Counted from the first letter of the stretch, positions 8,344 to 17,279 are shown. The stretch: DNA of 64,000 nt from CAVUCH01 sp963697705 (GCA_963697705.1 CAVOPA010000003.1:1054001-1118000); one strand, 5' to 3'. Numbers and translations: made by a program. The notes: generated by a model from the letters alone, not told the origin.

Positions 8344-9360
8344 TCACACCTCGATCATCGCTTTCACCACGCCGGAGTCCGGCGCGGCCCACACCGGGAA
8401 GGCCGCGGGCACTTCGTCGAGGGCGGCGCGGTGCGTGATCCACGGGCGTACGTCCAGCTGCCCCGCCTCCAGCGTGGCAATCACGTGCGCGACGTCGACG
8501 GGCAACGCGTTGCGGCTCGCGAGCAGCGTCAGCTCACGGCGGTGGAACTCGGGATCGCGGAACGTCAGGTCCCCCTGCACGAGGCCGACGAACACCAGCG
8601 TGCCGCCCTGCGCGGCGAGCCCGAACGCCTGCTCCATCGACTCCTTGTGGCCGGTGGCGTCGAAAACGACGAGCGGCAGATCGCCGAGCAGGTCGCGCAC
8701 AGCCGTCACCGTCTCGGCGCCCGCGGGCTGCAGCCTGCGCGTGACCCCCAGCTGCGAGCAGCAGAAGGCGAGGCGTCCCAGGTTGACGTCCATCACCGCC
8801 ACGTCTGCGCCTGCCGCGATCGCGAAGGCCGCCACCGAGAGCCCGATCGGGCCGGCGCCGATGACGAGGACGGTGGCTCCGGGCGGGAGCGATGCGCGCC
8901 GCACGGCGTGCGCGCCGATGCCGAGCGTCTCGACCAGCGCCAGTGTGTCGACGTCGAGCACGGTCGACGCGTGCAGCTTCCGCGCCGGCAGCTCCAGCCA
9001 CTCGCGCATGCCGCCGTCGGCGTGCACGCCGAGCACCCGCAGTCGCTCGCAGCAGTTGCCGCGGCCGCGGCGGCAGGCCGAACACGCGCCGCAGTTCAGA
9101 TACGGCTCGACGGCGCACCGATCGCCGGGCTGCAAATCGCTGACGCCCGGCCCGGTCGCGACGACCTCGATGCCGAGCTCGTGCCCGAGTATGCGCGGGT
9201 ACGTAAAGAACGGCTGCCGTCCGCGCCACGCGTGGAAGTCGGTGCCGCAGACGCCGACCCGTCGCACGCGCACGAGGGCCATGCCAGGCCCCGGCGCCCC
9301 GGGTGCATCCGTGGATAGCGCCTGGAGGTCGCCAGGTTGATCGAGGACGATCGTGCGCAT
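8344..9360 (-). CDS. Zinc-dependent alcohol/polyol dehydrogenase (MDR family)
   Basis: 338-residue medium-chain dehydrogenase. The catalytic zinc region VGVCGTDFHAWRG and GHELGIEVV is intact, the structural-zinc cysteines lie in NCGACSACRRGRGNCCE, and the NAD(P)-binding Rossmann motif is VIGAGPIGLSVAAF (about residues 165-180). This resembles sorbitol, threonine and sugar-acid dehydrogenases; the substrate cannot be told. It starts only 24 bp after the APC permease stop on the same strand, so permease and dehydrogenase probably form an uptake-oxidation operon. Confidence 0.86.
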   Translation of the reverse strand: MRTIVLDQPGDLQALSTDAPGAPGPGMALVRVRRVGVCGTDFHAWRGRQPFFTYPRILGHELGIEVVATGPGVSDLQPGDRCAVEPYLNCGACSACRRGRGNCCERLRVLGVHADGGMREWLELPARKLHASTVLDVDTLALVETLGIGAHAVRRASLPPGATVLVIGAGPIGLSVAAFAIAAGADVAVMDVNLGRLAFCCSQLGVTRRLQPAGAETVTAVRDLLGDLPLVVFDATGHKESMEQAFGLAAQGGTLVFVGLVQGDLTFRDPEFHRRELTLLASRNALPVDVAHVIATLEAGQLDVRPWITHRAALDEVPAAFPVWAAPDSGVVKAMIEV

Positions 9361-9384
9361 TGGGTTCGATTCCGGGCGTGATCT

Positions 9385-10755
9385 TCAGCTGCTCTCAGCG
9401 GCCGTTCGCGGCTCGAACGGCCAGCCGCCCGTATGCCACGACCAGGCGACGAACACCGCGATTCCGAGCGCCAGCGTGGCGAGGCCGAACAGGATCACCA
9501 GCGGATCCGAGGTGCCGAGGACGAAGACCCACCCGGCGAGCGCCACCAGCGCGGGCAGCGGATACAGCCACACCCGGAACGGCCGGGGCATGTCGGGCTG
9601 CACCCGGCGCAGCCGGATGAGGGCGACCACCTGCCCGATGAACTGCACCAGGATCCTGGTCGTGAGCAGCGCGTCAATCACCATGCCCAGCGAGAACGTG
9701 CTGCACAGGATCGCGATGCAGCCGATGACGACCAGCGACACGTGCGGGAAGTGCTTGTGGGGATGCACCCGTCCGAACACGCGGAAGAACGTGCCGTCGA
9801 GAGCGGCGGCATACGGAATCCGCGAGTAGCCGAGCAGCAGCGCGAACACCGAGCCGAAGGCAGTCCAGAGCACCATCGCCGTGAAGACCGTCGCGACGTG
9901 CGTCCCGTACAGGCGCTCCATGAACACCGAGACGATGAAGTCCGCCTGCGGGTGCGCCGACGCCGGGACGAACTCACGCCATGACACCACGCCGATGAGC
10001 GACAGGTTGATGCCGGCGTAAATCAGCGCCACTGTGACGACGCTGATCAGAATGGCGCGGGGAATCACGCGGCCCGGCGCTTTCACCTCGTCGCCGATGT
10101 AGCAGATGTTGTAGTAACCGAGGTAGTCGTAGATCCCGATCCGCGCCGAGGCGCCAAGCCCGACGAAGAACCCGAGGGAGAACCGGAACGCGTCCGGCGG
10201 CAGGTCGAACGCAATCGCCGGGTTGAAGTTGAACGCGCCGCTGACGATGACGGCCAGCGTCGTCACGAGGGTGCCGATCCAGAGCGTCACCGTCAGCCGG
10301 CTGATCGAATCGATCCGGCGATACAGGAGCGCGATGTTCACCGCGCCCACGACCACCGCGATGGCCACGCCGCCGCCGCGGCCCATCCCCGGCCAGACGT
10401 AGCGCGCGTAGTTCGCAAACCCGATGTAGCCGGAGGCGATCTCGAGCGGGCCGCTCAGGATGAACTGCCAGATGAAGAGGAACGCCATCAGCCGCCCGTA
10501 GCGGGGCCCAAACCCTTCCCGCAGGTACTGATACGTTCCGCCCGACCCGGGCATTGCGGCGCCGAGCTCGCTCCAGATCAGCCCGTCGGCCACCACGATG
10601 ACGAGCGCCACCGCCCATCCCGCGAGCGCCTGTGGCCCGCCAAGCCCGGTCATGAGCAACGGGATGGTGATGAACGGCCCGATGCCGATCATGTTCGACA
10701 TGTTGAGCGCCGTAGCCGGCAGCAGGGTGATGCGGCGCTCGAGGGAGGGAGGCAT
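9385..10755 (-). CDS. APC superfamily amino acid/polyamine permease
   Basis: 456-residue integral membrane protein with about twelve hydrophobic segments. It has the APC-family start: NMSNMIGIGPFITIPLLMTG (helix 1 with the GxG-type unwound segment), ALAGWAVALVIVVADGLIWSELGAAMPGSGGTYQYL (helix 2 and the conserved E-L-x-x-x-x-P-x-S-G-G-x-Y region). It likely imports an amino acid or amine by proton or sodium symport. It is the promoter-proximal gene of a two-gene leftward operon with the zinc dehydrogenase. ATG at 10755, preceded by a GCACAAT heptamer island. Confidence 0.88.
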   Translation of the reverse strand: MPPSLERRITLLPATALNMSNMIGIGPFITIPLLMTGLGGPQALAGWAVALVIVVADGLIWSELGAAMPGSGGTYQYLREGFGPRYGRLMAFLFIWQFILSGPLEIASGYIGFANYARYVWPGMGRGGGVAIAVVVGAVNIALLYRRIDSISRLTVTLWIGTLVTTLAVIVSGAFNFNPAIAFDLPPDAFRFSLGFFVGLGASARIGIYDYLGYYNICYIGDEVKAPGRVIPRAILISVVTVALIYAGINLSLIGVVSWREFVPASAHPQADFIVSVFMERLYGTHVATVFTAMVLWTAFGSVFALLLGYSRIPYAAALDGTFFRVFGRVHPHKHFPHVSLVVIGCIAILCSTFSLGMVIDALLTTRILVQFIGQVVALIRLRRVQPDMPRPFRVWLYPLPALVALAGWVFVLGTSDPLVILFGLATLALGIAVFVAWSWHTGGWPFEPRTAAESS

Positions 10756-10767
10756 GGGTCAGCGCGT

Positions 10768-10803
10768 CAGAAATGCAGAATGCACAATGCACAATGCACA
10801 ATG
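10768..10803. repeat. Heptamer island GCACAAT
   Basis: Short run of about four tandem GCACAAT-type units just upstream of the APC permease start, the same family as at 0.9-1.1 kb. Confidence 0.85.
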
Positions 10804-10884
10804 GAAACTGACTGGGAAAGGTGTGCCGTTGCGGGATCGCGCACGGATCGCAGACCGCTCTCGGGCCGAGACCCACTCAGGTCA

Positions 10885-10914
10885 TGGATTGTGGATCCGT
10901 GGATTGTGGATCCG
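10885..10914. repeat. Two perfect 15-bp tandem copies of TGGATTGTGGATCCG
   Basis: Exact tandem duplication that internally contains two GTGGATC-like 7-8-bp units, so it may be a degenerate heptamer island. It touches a REP-like palindrome that begins at 10914. Confidence 0.85.
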
Positions 10915-10940
10915 TAGTGCCCGCCTTCAGGCGGGCCCGT
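10914..10940. repeat. REP-like palindrome (GTAGTGCCCGCC type)
   Basis: GTAG followed by TGCCCGCCTTCAGGCGGGC, a perfect short stem (CCCGCC/GGCGGG) with a TTCA loop. The same element occurs at 34.7, 42.85 and 51.4-51.7 kb. The GTAG head and palindrome are the layout of REP sequences mobilised by REP-associated tyrosine transposases; none is in the window. Confidence 0.85.
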
Positions 10941-10957
10941 GTGCGTCTGCATCAGGA

Positions 10958-11575
10958 TCACCCGCGCGACTGCGTAGCCTCGCGTACAAAACACCCGTCC
11001 ACGTGATCGTTGACCAGGCCCATCGCCTGCATGAAGGCGTAGATGGTCGTCGGACCCACGAAGGTCCACCCGCGGCGCTTCAGATCCTTCGAGAGGGCGA
11101 TCGAGGCCGGCGTCGTGCTCATGGTCATCAGCGCCGGCCTGGTGATTCGCCGCGGGCGGGTGGCGGGATCCGGCTGCCAGCGCCAGAAGTAGGCGGCAAG
11201 CGACCCGCACTCGGTGACCAGCTCACGCGCGCGGCGGGCGTTGTTGACAGTCGACTCGATCTTGCCACGGTGACGGACGATCGTGGGATCGGCGAGCAGC
11301 GTGTCAACGCGGCGCGGGGTGAATCGGGCGACCCGCTCGAAATCGAATCCGGCAAACGCACGACGGAACGCATCGCGCTTCCGCAGGATCGTGAGCCAGC
11401 TCAGGCCCGCCTGGAAACCCTCCAGGCAGATCTTCTCGAACAGCCGATGGTCATCGGTGGTCGGCCGTCCCCACTCATCGTCGTGATACGCACGGTAATC
11501 ATCGCTGCCGACGGACCACCAGCAGCGCGGCACACCGTCAGGTCCCGGCAGGACGCCGGCTGGCACATCGGTCAT
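10958..11575 (-). CDS. tag: DNA-3-methyladenine glycosylase I
   Basis: 205-residue Tag homologue that excises 3-methyladenine from alkylated DNA. It aligns by eye with E. coli Tag through nearly the whole length: RCWWSV, YRAYHDDEWGRP, LFEKICLEGFQAGLSWLTIL, IVRHRGKIESTVNNAR, LKRRGWTFVGPTTIYAFMQA and GLVNDHVDGCF. The zinc ligands of the family (Cys and His near the N-terminus, His and Cys near the C-terminus) are present. The ATG at 11575 is preferred to a GTG at 11587. The C-terminal ten residues or so extend to the edge of the REP/repeat spacer. Appears monocistronic. Confidence 0.9.
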   Translation of the reverse strand: MTDVPAGVLPGPDGVPRCWWSVGSDDYRAYHDDEWGRPTTDDHRLFEKICLEGFQAGLSWLTILRKRDAFRRAFAGFDFERVARFTPRRVDTLLADPTIVRHRGKIESTVNNARRARELVTECGSLAAYFWRWQPDPATRPRRITRPALMTMSTTPASIALSKDLKRRGWTFVGPTTIYAFMQAMGLVNDHVDGCFVREATQSRG

Positions 11576-11587
11576 CGCGCCCGACAC

Positions 11588-11815
11588 GATACCAGAGTGG
11601 GCGCTTCCCCGCCGGCAGCGGCGCCGCGCACGTCCACGGAGGCGGCGCGCCGGTAGCGCAAACGGACCCGTTCGCAGTCCCTCAGCGCTGCGGTTCCCTC
11701 AGCGCTGCGGTCACCGCGTGCGCCCCCTGGCCAGGGCGTGCAGGCGAGACCGGGCAATGCTCAGGGTTTGCGCCGGCGCCGACCGTAGGCTGTAGGCTGT
11801 AGTTGTAGACACCGC
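11588..11815. other. Divergent spacer between tag and the STAS gene
   Basis: Contains a 17-bp tandem pair (CTCAGCGCTGCGGTTCC / CTCAGCGCTGCGGTCAC, about 11680-11715) and a short heptamer stretch, CCGTAGGCTGTAGGCTGTAG (period GGCTGTA), about 11783-11802, just before the STAS start. Promoters for both genes should lie here, but I could not identify convincing -35/-10 boxes. Confidence 0.5.
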
Positions 11816-12196
11816 ATGCTGCCCACCCCCGACCTCACCTGGAGCCTGCGCATCGATCGCGTGACCGTGGGCGACGTGCACGTGTTCGCGCCCGTTGGCC
11901 GGGTCGGGACCCTCTCGTCGGGTGGCCTGATCGAGGCACTCACGGGGCCGATCAAGGCGGGAACCCCGCGTATGGTCGTGGACCTCGCCGGCGTGGACTA
12001 CATCAGCAGCGCCGGCCTGCTGGCCCTGCAGTCGGTCGCGGCCCGCGTGCACGACGCCGGTGGCGACCTGGTGCTGTGCGGTCTCGTTGAACCCGTGCGC
12101 GTCGCCTTCGACCTCGCCGGCCTGCTCGCGGAGTTCGTGGTCGAACCCTCCCGCGACCAGGCACTCGACAGGCTGTCGGAGCGTCCCGCAGGTTGA
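11816..12196 (+). CDS. STAS domain protein (anti-anti-sigma factor family)
   Basis: 126-residue single STAS domain: beta-strand DVHVFAPVGRVGTLSSGGL, then MVVDLAGVDYISSAGLLALQ, where the serine of the DxxxISSAG motif is the usual phosphoacceptor, then AGGDLVLCGLVEPVRVAFDLAGL. In partner switching such proteins sequester RsbW-like kinases when dephosphorylated. The ECF sigma gene begins 104 bp downstream on the same strand. A link with the RsbW-type ATPase at 7.4-8.3 kb is plausible but not shown. ATG at 11816; no strong Shine-Dalgarno sequence. Confidence 0.86.
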   Translation: MLPTPDLTWSLRIDRVTVGDVHVFAPVGRVGTLSSGGLIEALTGPIKAGTPRMVVDLAGVDYISSAGLLALQSVAARVHDAGGDLVLCGLVEPVRVAFDLAGLLAEFVVEPSRDQALDRLSERPAG

Positions 12197-12299
12197 ACGC
12201 CGGCGGGTGCGCTGCACCGCGCGAGCCGCCGGGGGAGCCGGAAGCTGCGGCACCGCACCGCGGCCCCTCGCCTGCTGCGTGATATAACCTCGCAGAGTC

Positions 12300-12851
12300 G
12301 TGGTGCAGTCTCCACAGGACCAGGCGGACGGGGACGTGGTGGCGCGCTGCCTCGCGGGCGACACAGCGGCCTTCGCGCAGCTCGTCGAGCGCTACGAGCG
12401 CGTGCTGTTCAGCGTCGCGCTGCGCATGCTCGGGAACCCCGAGGATGCGCGGGACGCCACGCAGGATGCCTTCGTCAAGGTGTTCCAGCGCCTCCACGAC
12501 TACAAGCCCGAGCATCGGTTTTTCAGCTGGATTTATCGGATCCTCACCAACGAGTGCCTGAACGCGTTGCGTGCGCGCCGACCGCAGGAGCCCGACATCC
12601 CGGAGATGGCGATCACGAGCGGGGCCCTCGAGGCCCTCGAACTCGAAGAACGCCGCCGGGCCGTCCAGACCGCTATCGGCGCCCTGCCGGCCGATTACCG
12701 CGACGTGTTGATTCTTCGCCACTTCGCGGAGCTCTCCTACGAGGAGGTCGCCGACACGCTGGCCATCCCGGTGAAGACCGTCAAGTCGCGTCTCTACACC
12801 GCGCGCCAGCAGCTCGGACAGCGGCTGCTCGGGTGGACCGGGCCGGCCTGA
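12300..12851 (+). CDS. ECF (sigma-70 family) RNA polymerase sigma factor, RpoE-like
   Basis: 183-residue group 4 sigma factor. Region 2: AAFAQLVERYERVLFSVALR, NPEDARDATQDAFVKVFQRL, and HRFFSWIYRILTNECLNALR. Region 4: ALPADYRDVLILRHFAELSY, EEVADTLAIPVKTVKSRLYT. It recruits RNA polymerase to a dedicated promoter set, and is probably held inactive by the membrane protein encoded next. The start is GTG at 12300 (a second GTG follows directly). The closest relatives by pattern are RpoE/SigW-like factors involved in envelope stress. Confidence 0.93.
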   Translation: MVQSPQDQADGDVVARCLAGDTAAFAQLVERYERVLFSVALRMLGNPEDARDATQDAFVKVFQRLHDYKPEHRFFSWIYRILTNECLNALRARRPQEPDIPEMAITSGALEALELEERRRAVQTAIGALPADYRDVLILRHFAELSYEEVADTLAIPVKTVKSRLYTARQQLGQRLLGWTGPA

Positions 12852-12968
12852 CGGCCGTCCACCAACTTTTCCGGCGCTCGCGTGTATTTCCCTCAGTGCG
12901 CAGCCGGCGCCAATCCGACCTCCGACCCCGGGGGCGGGGCTGACGCCCAGAACGGCCGGAGACACCCT

Positions 12969-14198
12969 GTGATCCACCTGCTTCCATCCGACGACGACCT
13001 GCTGCAGGGCAGACTTGACGGCACGCTCACTCCAGAAGAGACCGTCCGGCTCGACCGGCGACTGGCAGAGAGTGCGGTCGTCCGCGAACGGGCCGAGCAG
13101 CTCGCGGCGCTCGCGGAAGCATTCGCGTTCGTGAAGACCACCGACCCTGCGCCCGCTATCGCACGCCGGGTCATGTCGCACATCCATTCACATTCACCGA
13201 TCGATTCGATCGGCGGGCGCAGGGCGTCAATCCCCGTTCGCCAGGAGGCAGGCATGTCACAGGCAGGTCACGCGAAGAAGGTCATCTGGGGTCTGGCCGC
13301 CGCAGCGGTCGTCGTCCTCGGCGTCTGGCTCGTCAACGGCAGGCCGGACATCGGCGGTCCCGCCGCGGGCACCGTCGGCGTGGCGAAGCGCTATGCGGCG
13401 CCCCAGATTGCCGACGAAGACGTGAAGCTCGAGGCGTCCGCGCAGACCATTCAGGCCTTCCTCGACAGCGAGGCGTTCGCGCGCGTGATGGCCGACCCCG
13501 AGGCGGTGGCGCTGCTGGGCGACCCGGCCGTACGATCCGCCATCGCCGCGCACGCCGCGCACAGCGACGCCCCGAGCCCGGTCGACAACGCCGCGATCGC
13601 CGCGGTTATCGACGACCCGTCGTTCGTGGTGCTGGTCAGCAACCCGGCGTTCGAAACGAGCTGGAACGACGCTGCAAAGAAAGTGACGGAGATGAAAAGC
13701 GCCGTTGGACAGGGCCAGCTTGGGCAGAACGCCGCCGGCCTGAATAGCGGCCTCAACCAGAAGGCGGCGGGCGTCAACAGCGAACTCAATCGGAACGCCA
13801 GTGGCTTGAACAGCGGCCTCAACCAGAACGCCGCGGGGTTGAATAGCAGCCTCAACCAGAAGGCCGCGGGCGTCAACAGTGAACTCAACAAGAACGCCAG
13901 TGGCTTGAACAGCGGCCTGAACCAGAACGCGGCCGGGTTGAACAGCGGTCTCAAGCAGAACGCGGCCGGTGTCAACAGCGGGCTCAATCAGAACGCCGCC
14001 GGCTTGAACAGCGGCCTCAACCAGAACGCGGCCGGGTTGAACAGCGGTCTGAAGCTGAACGCCGCGGGCATCAACAGCCAGCTCTCGTCACAGCTGCAGA
14101 CCCAGATCTCCTCGCAGCTGCGCGTCTCGCTGGGTAATCAGCTGCACAGTCTTCAGAGCAGCTTGAAGAGTGGTCTCGGCAACAGCGCCAGCCAGTAG
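12969..14198 (+). CDS. Membrane anti-sigma-like protein with eleven 11-residue repeats
   Basis: About 409 residues, directly after the ECF sigma gene. The cytoplasmic N-terminus (LPSDDDLLQGRLDGTLTPEE and following helices, about 1-75) resembles an anti-sigma domain but lacks the HxxxCxxC zinc motif. A single membrane segment follows (VIWGLAAAAVVVLGVWLV, about 100-118). The exported part has a helical region (about 150-250) and then eleven perfect-length 11-residue repeats of consensus NAAGLNSGLNQ, residues about 254-374. It ends in a Ser/Gln/Leu-rich tail. GTG at 12969 with CGGAG upstream is preferred to the upstream in-frame GTG at 12882. The repeats might fold as a solenoid or amphipathic helix sensing the envelope; this is inference. 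Confidence 0.8.
   Translation: MIHLLPSDDDLLQGRLDGTLTPEETVRLDRRLAESAVVRERAEQLAALAEAFAFVKTTDPAPAIARRVMSHIHSHSPIDSIGGRRASIPVRQEAGMSQAGHAKKVIWGLAAAAVVVLGVWLVNGRPDIGGPAAGTVGVAKRYAAPQIADEDVKLEASAQTIQAFLDSEAFARVMADPEAVALLGDPAVRSAIAAHAAHSDAPSPVDNAAIAAVIDDPSFVVLVSNPAFETSWNDAAKKVTEMKSAVGQGQLGQNAAGLNSGLNQKAAGVNSELNRNASGLNSGLNQNAAGLNSSLNQKAAGVNSELNKNASGLNSGLNQNAAGLNSGLKQNAAGVNSGLNQNAAGLNSGLNQNAAGLNSGLKLNAAGINSQLSSQLQTQISSQLRVSLGNQLHSLQSSLKSGLGNSASQ
13728..14090 (+). repeat. Eleven coding 33-bp tandem repeats
   Basis: The 33-bp unit starts AACGCCGCCGGC and is repeated eleven times without length change, encoding 11-residue units such as NAAGLNSGLNQ, KAAGVNSELNR and NASGLNSGLNQ. A higher-order 33-residue pattern (N-A-A / K-A-A / N-A-S) is visible in the first six copies, suggesting duplication of a triplet of units. 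Confidence 0.92.
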
Positions 14199-14219
14199 CG
14201 CGCGGCTTCAGCTCGCATC

Positions 14220-14257
14220 GACACAGGCCCGGTGCCGCATGGTTCCGGGCCTGTGTC
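14220..14257 (+). terminator. Hairpin after the sigma/anti-sigma genes
   Basis: A perfect 13-bp stem, GACACAGGCCCGG (14220-14232) with CCGGGCCTGTGTC (14245-14257), and a 12-nt loop, 21 bp after the stop codon. No T-run follows, so it would be an atypical or Rho-assisted terminator, or an mRNA-stabilising hairpin. Confidence 0.65.
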
Positions 14258-14306
14258 ATGTACGCCGCAGGTGCGCCCGCTCGTGTTGTAGAATCGCCGC
14301 GCCTTC

Positions 14307-17279
14307 ATGACGCATTTCAGCGCGTGGCTGCGGCGACGGGTCCAGCACGGGCCGACGCTCATCGCGATTCTGTTCATCCCGTTGCTCCTCGCGGCGCACC
14401 GGCCTGCCTCCGCGCAGCTGGCAAAAGTCGAGACCCCTGACGTCTGCCTGGTCTACGTGCCCGACGAGAGCTTCGTCGTGCCACATGCGGCGCGCACCTT
14501 CCTCAACTCGCTTGCATTCCAGAAGCGGCTGTTCGATTTCACGCCCACCGAGCGCATCACGGTGCTGCTGACAGACTTCGAAGACGGCGGTGGCGCCACC
14601 GCCAGCACGGTGCCGCGGGACAACCTCGCCGTCAGCCTTGCGCCCGTGAGCGCGCCGTTCGAAACGGTCACCAGCAACGACCGCATGAACCTGATCATGA
14701 ACCACGAGCTGGTCCACATCGTGACGTTGGACAAGGCCGCGCGTTCCGATCGCCTCTACCGGCGTCTGTTCTCGGGCAAGGTGCTCCCCATCCCGGCGCA
14801 GCCGGAATCGATTCTGTACTTCTTCCTCACGACACCCCGCGTGGCCGCCCCGCGGTGGTTTCACGAGGGCATCGCCACGTTCCTCGACACCTGGATGGCC
14901 GGCGGCGTGGGGCGCGCGCAGAGCGGGTACTACGAGATGGTGTTCCGCTCGATGGTGAAGGACGGCGTCGGCTTCTACGATCGGCTCGGCCTCGTGTCGG
15001 AAGGCACCGAAGTCGACTTCATGCTGCAGACCAACTCGTATCTGTACGGGACGCGGTTCATGGTGTGGGTGGCTCGCACCTTCGGACCGGAGAAGCTGGT
15101 CGAGTGGGTCGCCCGCCACGACGGCGGCCGTGCCTACTACGCGGCCGAATTCGAGCGTGTCTTCGGCCTGTCGCTGAACGACGCCTGGGCACGCTGGATC
15201 GAAGACGAGCACACCTTTCAGCAGGCCAATCTCGCCACCGTTCGCCAGTTCCCTCTCACCCCGTCGGTCGATCTGACGAAGCAGGCGCTCGGGTCGGTGT
15301 CGCGCGCCTTCTACGATGCCGCGCGCCAGACGATTTACGCCGCCTTCAACTACCCGGGTGTCGTCGCGCACGTCGGCGCCATCTCCGCCGTCACGGGCAG
15401 CGTCGCGCGCCTCGCCACGATCAAGGGGCCGGTCAAGTTCACGGTGACCTCGCTCGCCCGCGATCCGGATTCGGGCATGCTGTTCTTCACCGCCGACAAC
15501 GCCGCGTGGCGCGATCTCATGGCGCTCGATCCCGCCACGAAGCGGACCACCCGGCTGATGCGCGACGCGCGGATCGGCGACCTGGTGTTCGATCGCGCGG
15601 CCGGAGTGCTCTGGGGGATCCGCGAGGTCGGCGGCCTGTGCTCGATCGTGCGGATCCCGCGCCCGTTCACGACCTACGAGACGGTGCACACCTTTCCCTA
15701 CGGCACCATCCTCTACGACATGGACGTGTCGCCGGACGGGGTGCGCCTCGCCGCCTCGTTCGGCGAGATCAGCGGCAAGCAGGACGTGCGCGTGCTGTCG
15801 ATCGAGGCGCTCGGCCGGCATGACGTGACGCCGGTGGCGCGTTTCGACTTCGGGCAGGCGGTGCCCAATAACTTCGTCTTTTCACCGGATGGCGGCGCGC
15901 TCTACGGCAGCGCGTACTACACGGGCGTCTCGAACATCTTCCGCTTCGACCTCGAGGCCGGAAAGCTCGAGGCGGTGACGAACACCGATACCGGGTTGTT
16001 CCGCCCGATTCCGCTCGGCGGCGAGGAGTTGATCGCCTTCCGTTACACCGGGACCGGGTTCGTCCCGGCCCGGCTCTCGGCCCGCCCGATCGAGGACGTC
16101 AACCCGATCACGTTCATGGCGGAGCGGCTCGTCGCCGAGTACCCGGTCATCGAAACCTGGAACGTAGGGTCGCCGGCGAAAATCCCCTACGACACGATGG
16201 CCAAAACGACCGGCGTCTACCGCCTCGGCGGCGGGCTGCGCCGCGAGTCGCTCTATCCGGTCGTGCAGGGCTACAAGGACACGTTGGCGATGGGCGGGCG
16301 GCTGAACCTCTCCGATCCCTTGAGCCTCAACGTCCTCAGCATCACCGGCTCCTACTCAGTCGACGCCTCCCTGCCGAGCAGTGAGCGGGCGCACGTGACT
16401 GCGGAGTACCAGCGCTACGACTGGCGCGCACGCGCGGCCTACAACGGCGCTGACTTCTATGATCTCTTCGGTCCGACCAAGCGCGGGCGCCGCGGCTACG
16501 CCGCGGAAGTCACGCATCGCAACCTGCTGATATTCGACGAGCCACGCCATCTGAATCTGGACGTATCGGCCGGCATCGCCGGGAATCTCGATCGCCTGCC
16601 GGGATACCAGAACGTCGCCGTGGACGTGGACCGCATGTACTCGGCGGAGGTGACGCTCGCCTTTGCCGACGTGCGCGCCTCGCAGGGCGCCGTCGACGAG
16701 GAGACCGGCACCCGCTGGTCCGCGACGATGCAGGGGCAGGCGGTGGATGGAGGAGCCTTTCCGAGACTGTGGGGCACCTACGACCGCGGCGGCGCGCTGC
16801 CGATCGGCCACTCGTCGCTGTGGCTCCGGAATTCGGCCGGATTCTCGCCGAGCGATCCGGCGCAGCCGTTCGCGAACTTCTACTTCGGCGGGTTCCGCAA
16901 CAACTACGTCGATCGCCTCGACGAGAAGCGCTACCGGGAGTTCGAGGCATTTCCCGGCGTCCCCATCGACGACATCGGCGGCCGCAACTTCGCGAAGTCG
17001 ACGCTCGAGTGGAACCTCCCGCCGTGGCGCTTCCGCCGCGCCGGCACACCGGGGTTCTACGCCTCGTGGCTGCGCCCGGCGCTCTTCCTGTCGGGCGTCG
17101 CCACCAACCTCGATGCAGCATCCTCCCGGCGCAGCGTGGCCAACATCGGAGGCCAGGTGGATCTGCGCTTCACCATCCTCTCGGTGCTGAAGCTGACCCT
17201 GTCTGCGGGCGCCGCGGTCGCGGTCGAACAGGATCACCCGCCGCGGCGCGGCGCCATGGTGTCCTTGAAGGTGCTGTGA
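14307..17279 (+). CDS. Exported HExxH metallopeptidase with beta-propeller and C-terminal barrel-like domain
   Basis: 990 residues. Signal peptide about 1-36 (LIAILFIPLLLAAHRPASA). Peptidase domain about 40-310: zinc motif MNHELVHIV (HExxH) and a downstream WFHEGIATFLD whose Glu fits the third ligand of gluzincins (peptidase MA-like). Residues about 320-620 are TolB/WD40-like strands (VAHVGAISAVTG, YDMDVSPDGVRLAASF, FVFSPDGGALYGSAY). The last about 330 residues consist of alternating amphipathic strands as in outer-membrane surface-antigen barrels. It is probably an outer-membrane or surface protein. The stop overlaps the GTG start of the PrsW gene by 4 bp, implying translational coupling. 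Substrate unknown. Confidence 0.8.
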   Translation: MTHFSAWLRRRVQHGPTLIAILFIPLLLAAHRPASAQLAKVETPDVCLVYVPDESFVVPHAARTFLNSLAFQKRLFDFTPTERITVLLTDFEDGGGATASTVPRDNLAVSLAPVSAPFETVTSNDRMNLIMNHELVHIVTLDKAARSDRLYRRLFSGKVLPIPAQPESILYFFLTTPRVAAPRWFHEGIATFLDTWMAGGVGRAQSGYYEMVFRSMVKDGVGFYDRLGLVSEGTEVDFMLQTNSYLYGTRFMVWVARTFGPEKLVEWVARHDGGRAYYAAEFERVFGLSLNDAWARWIEDEHTFQQANLATVRQFPLTPSVDLTKQALGSVSRAFYDAARQTIYAAFNYPGVVAHVGAISAVTGSVARLATIKGPVKFTVTSLARDPDSGMLFFTADNAAWRDLMALDPATKRTTRLMRDARIGDLVFDRAAGVLWGIREVGGLCSIVRIPRPFTTYETVHTFPYGTILYDMDVSPDGVRLAASFGEISGKQDVRVLSIEALGRHDVTPVARFDFGQAVPNNFVFSPDGGALYGSAYYTGVSNIFRFDLEAGKLEAVTNTDTGLFRPIPLGGEELIAFRYTGTGFVPARLSARPIEDVNPITFMAERLVAEYPVIETWNVGSPAKIPYDTMAKTTGVYRLGGGLRRESLYPVVQGYKDTLAMGGRLNLSDPLSLNVLSITGSYSVDASLPSSERAHVTAEYQRYDWRARAAYNGADFYDLFGPTKRGRRGYAAEVTHRNLLIFDEPRHLNLDVSAGIAGNLDRLPGYQNVAVDVDRMYSAEVTLAFADVRASQGAVDEETGTRWSATMQGQAVDGGAFPRLWGTYDRGGALPIGHSSLWLRNSAGFSPSDPAQPFANFYFGGFRNNYVDRLDEKRYREFEAFPGVPIDDIGGRNFAKSTLEWNLPPWRFRRAGTPGFYASWLRPALFLSGVATNLDAASSRRSVANIGGQVDLRFTILSVLKLTLSAGAAVAVEQDHPPRRGAMVSLKVL

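Noticed and set aside
13728..14090. 33-bp repeats as a non-coding satellite
   Set aside because: The period is a multiple of three, the frame stays open and the unit fits smoothly in the anti-sigma-like protein.
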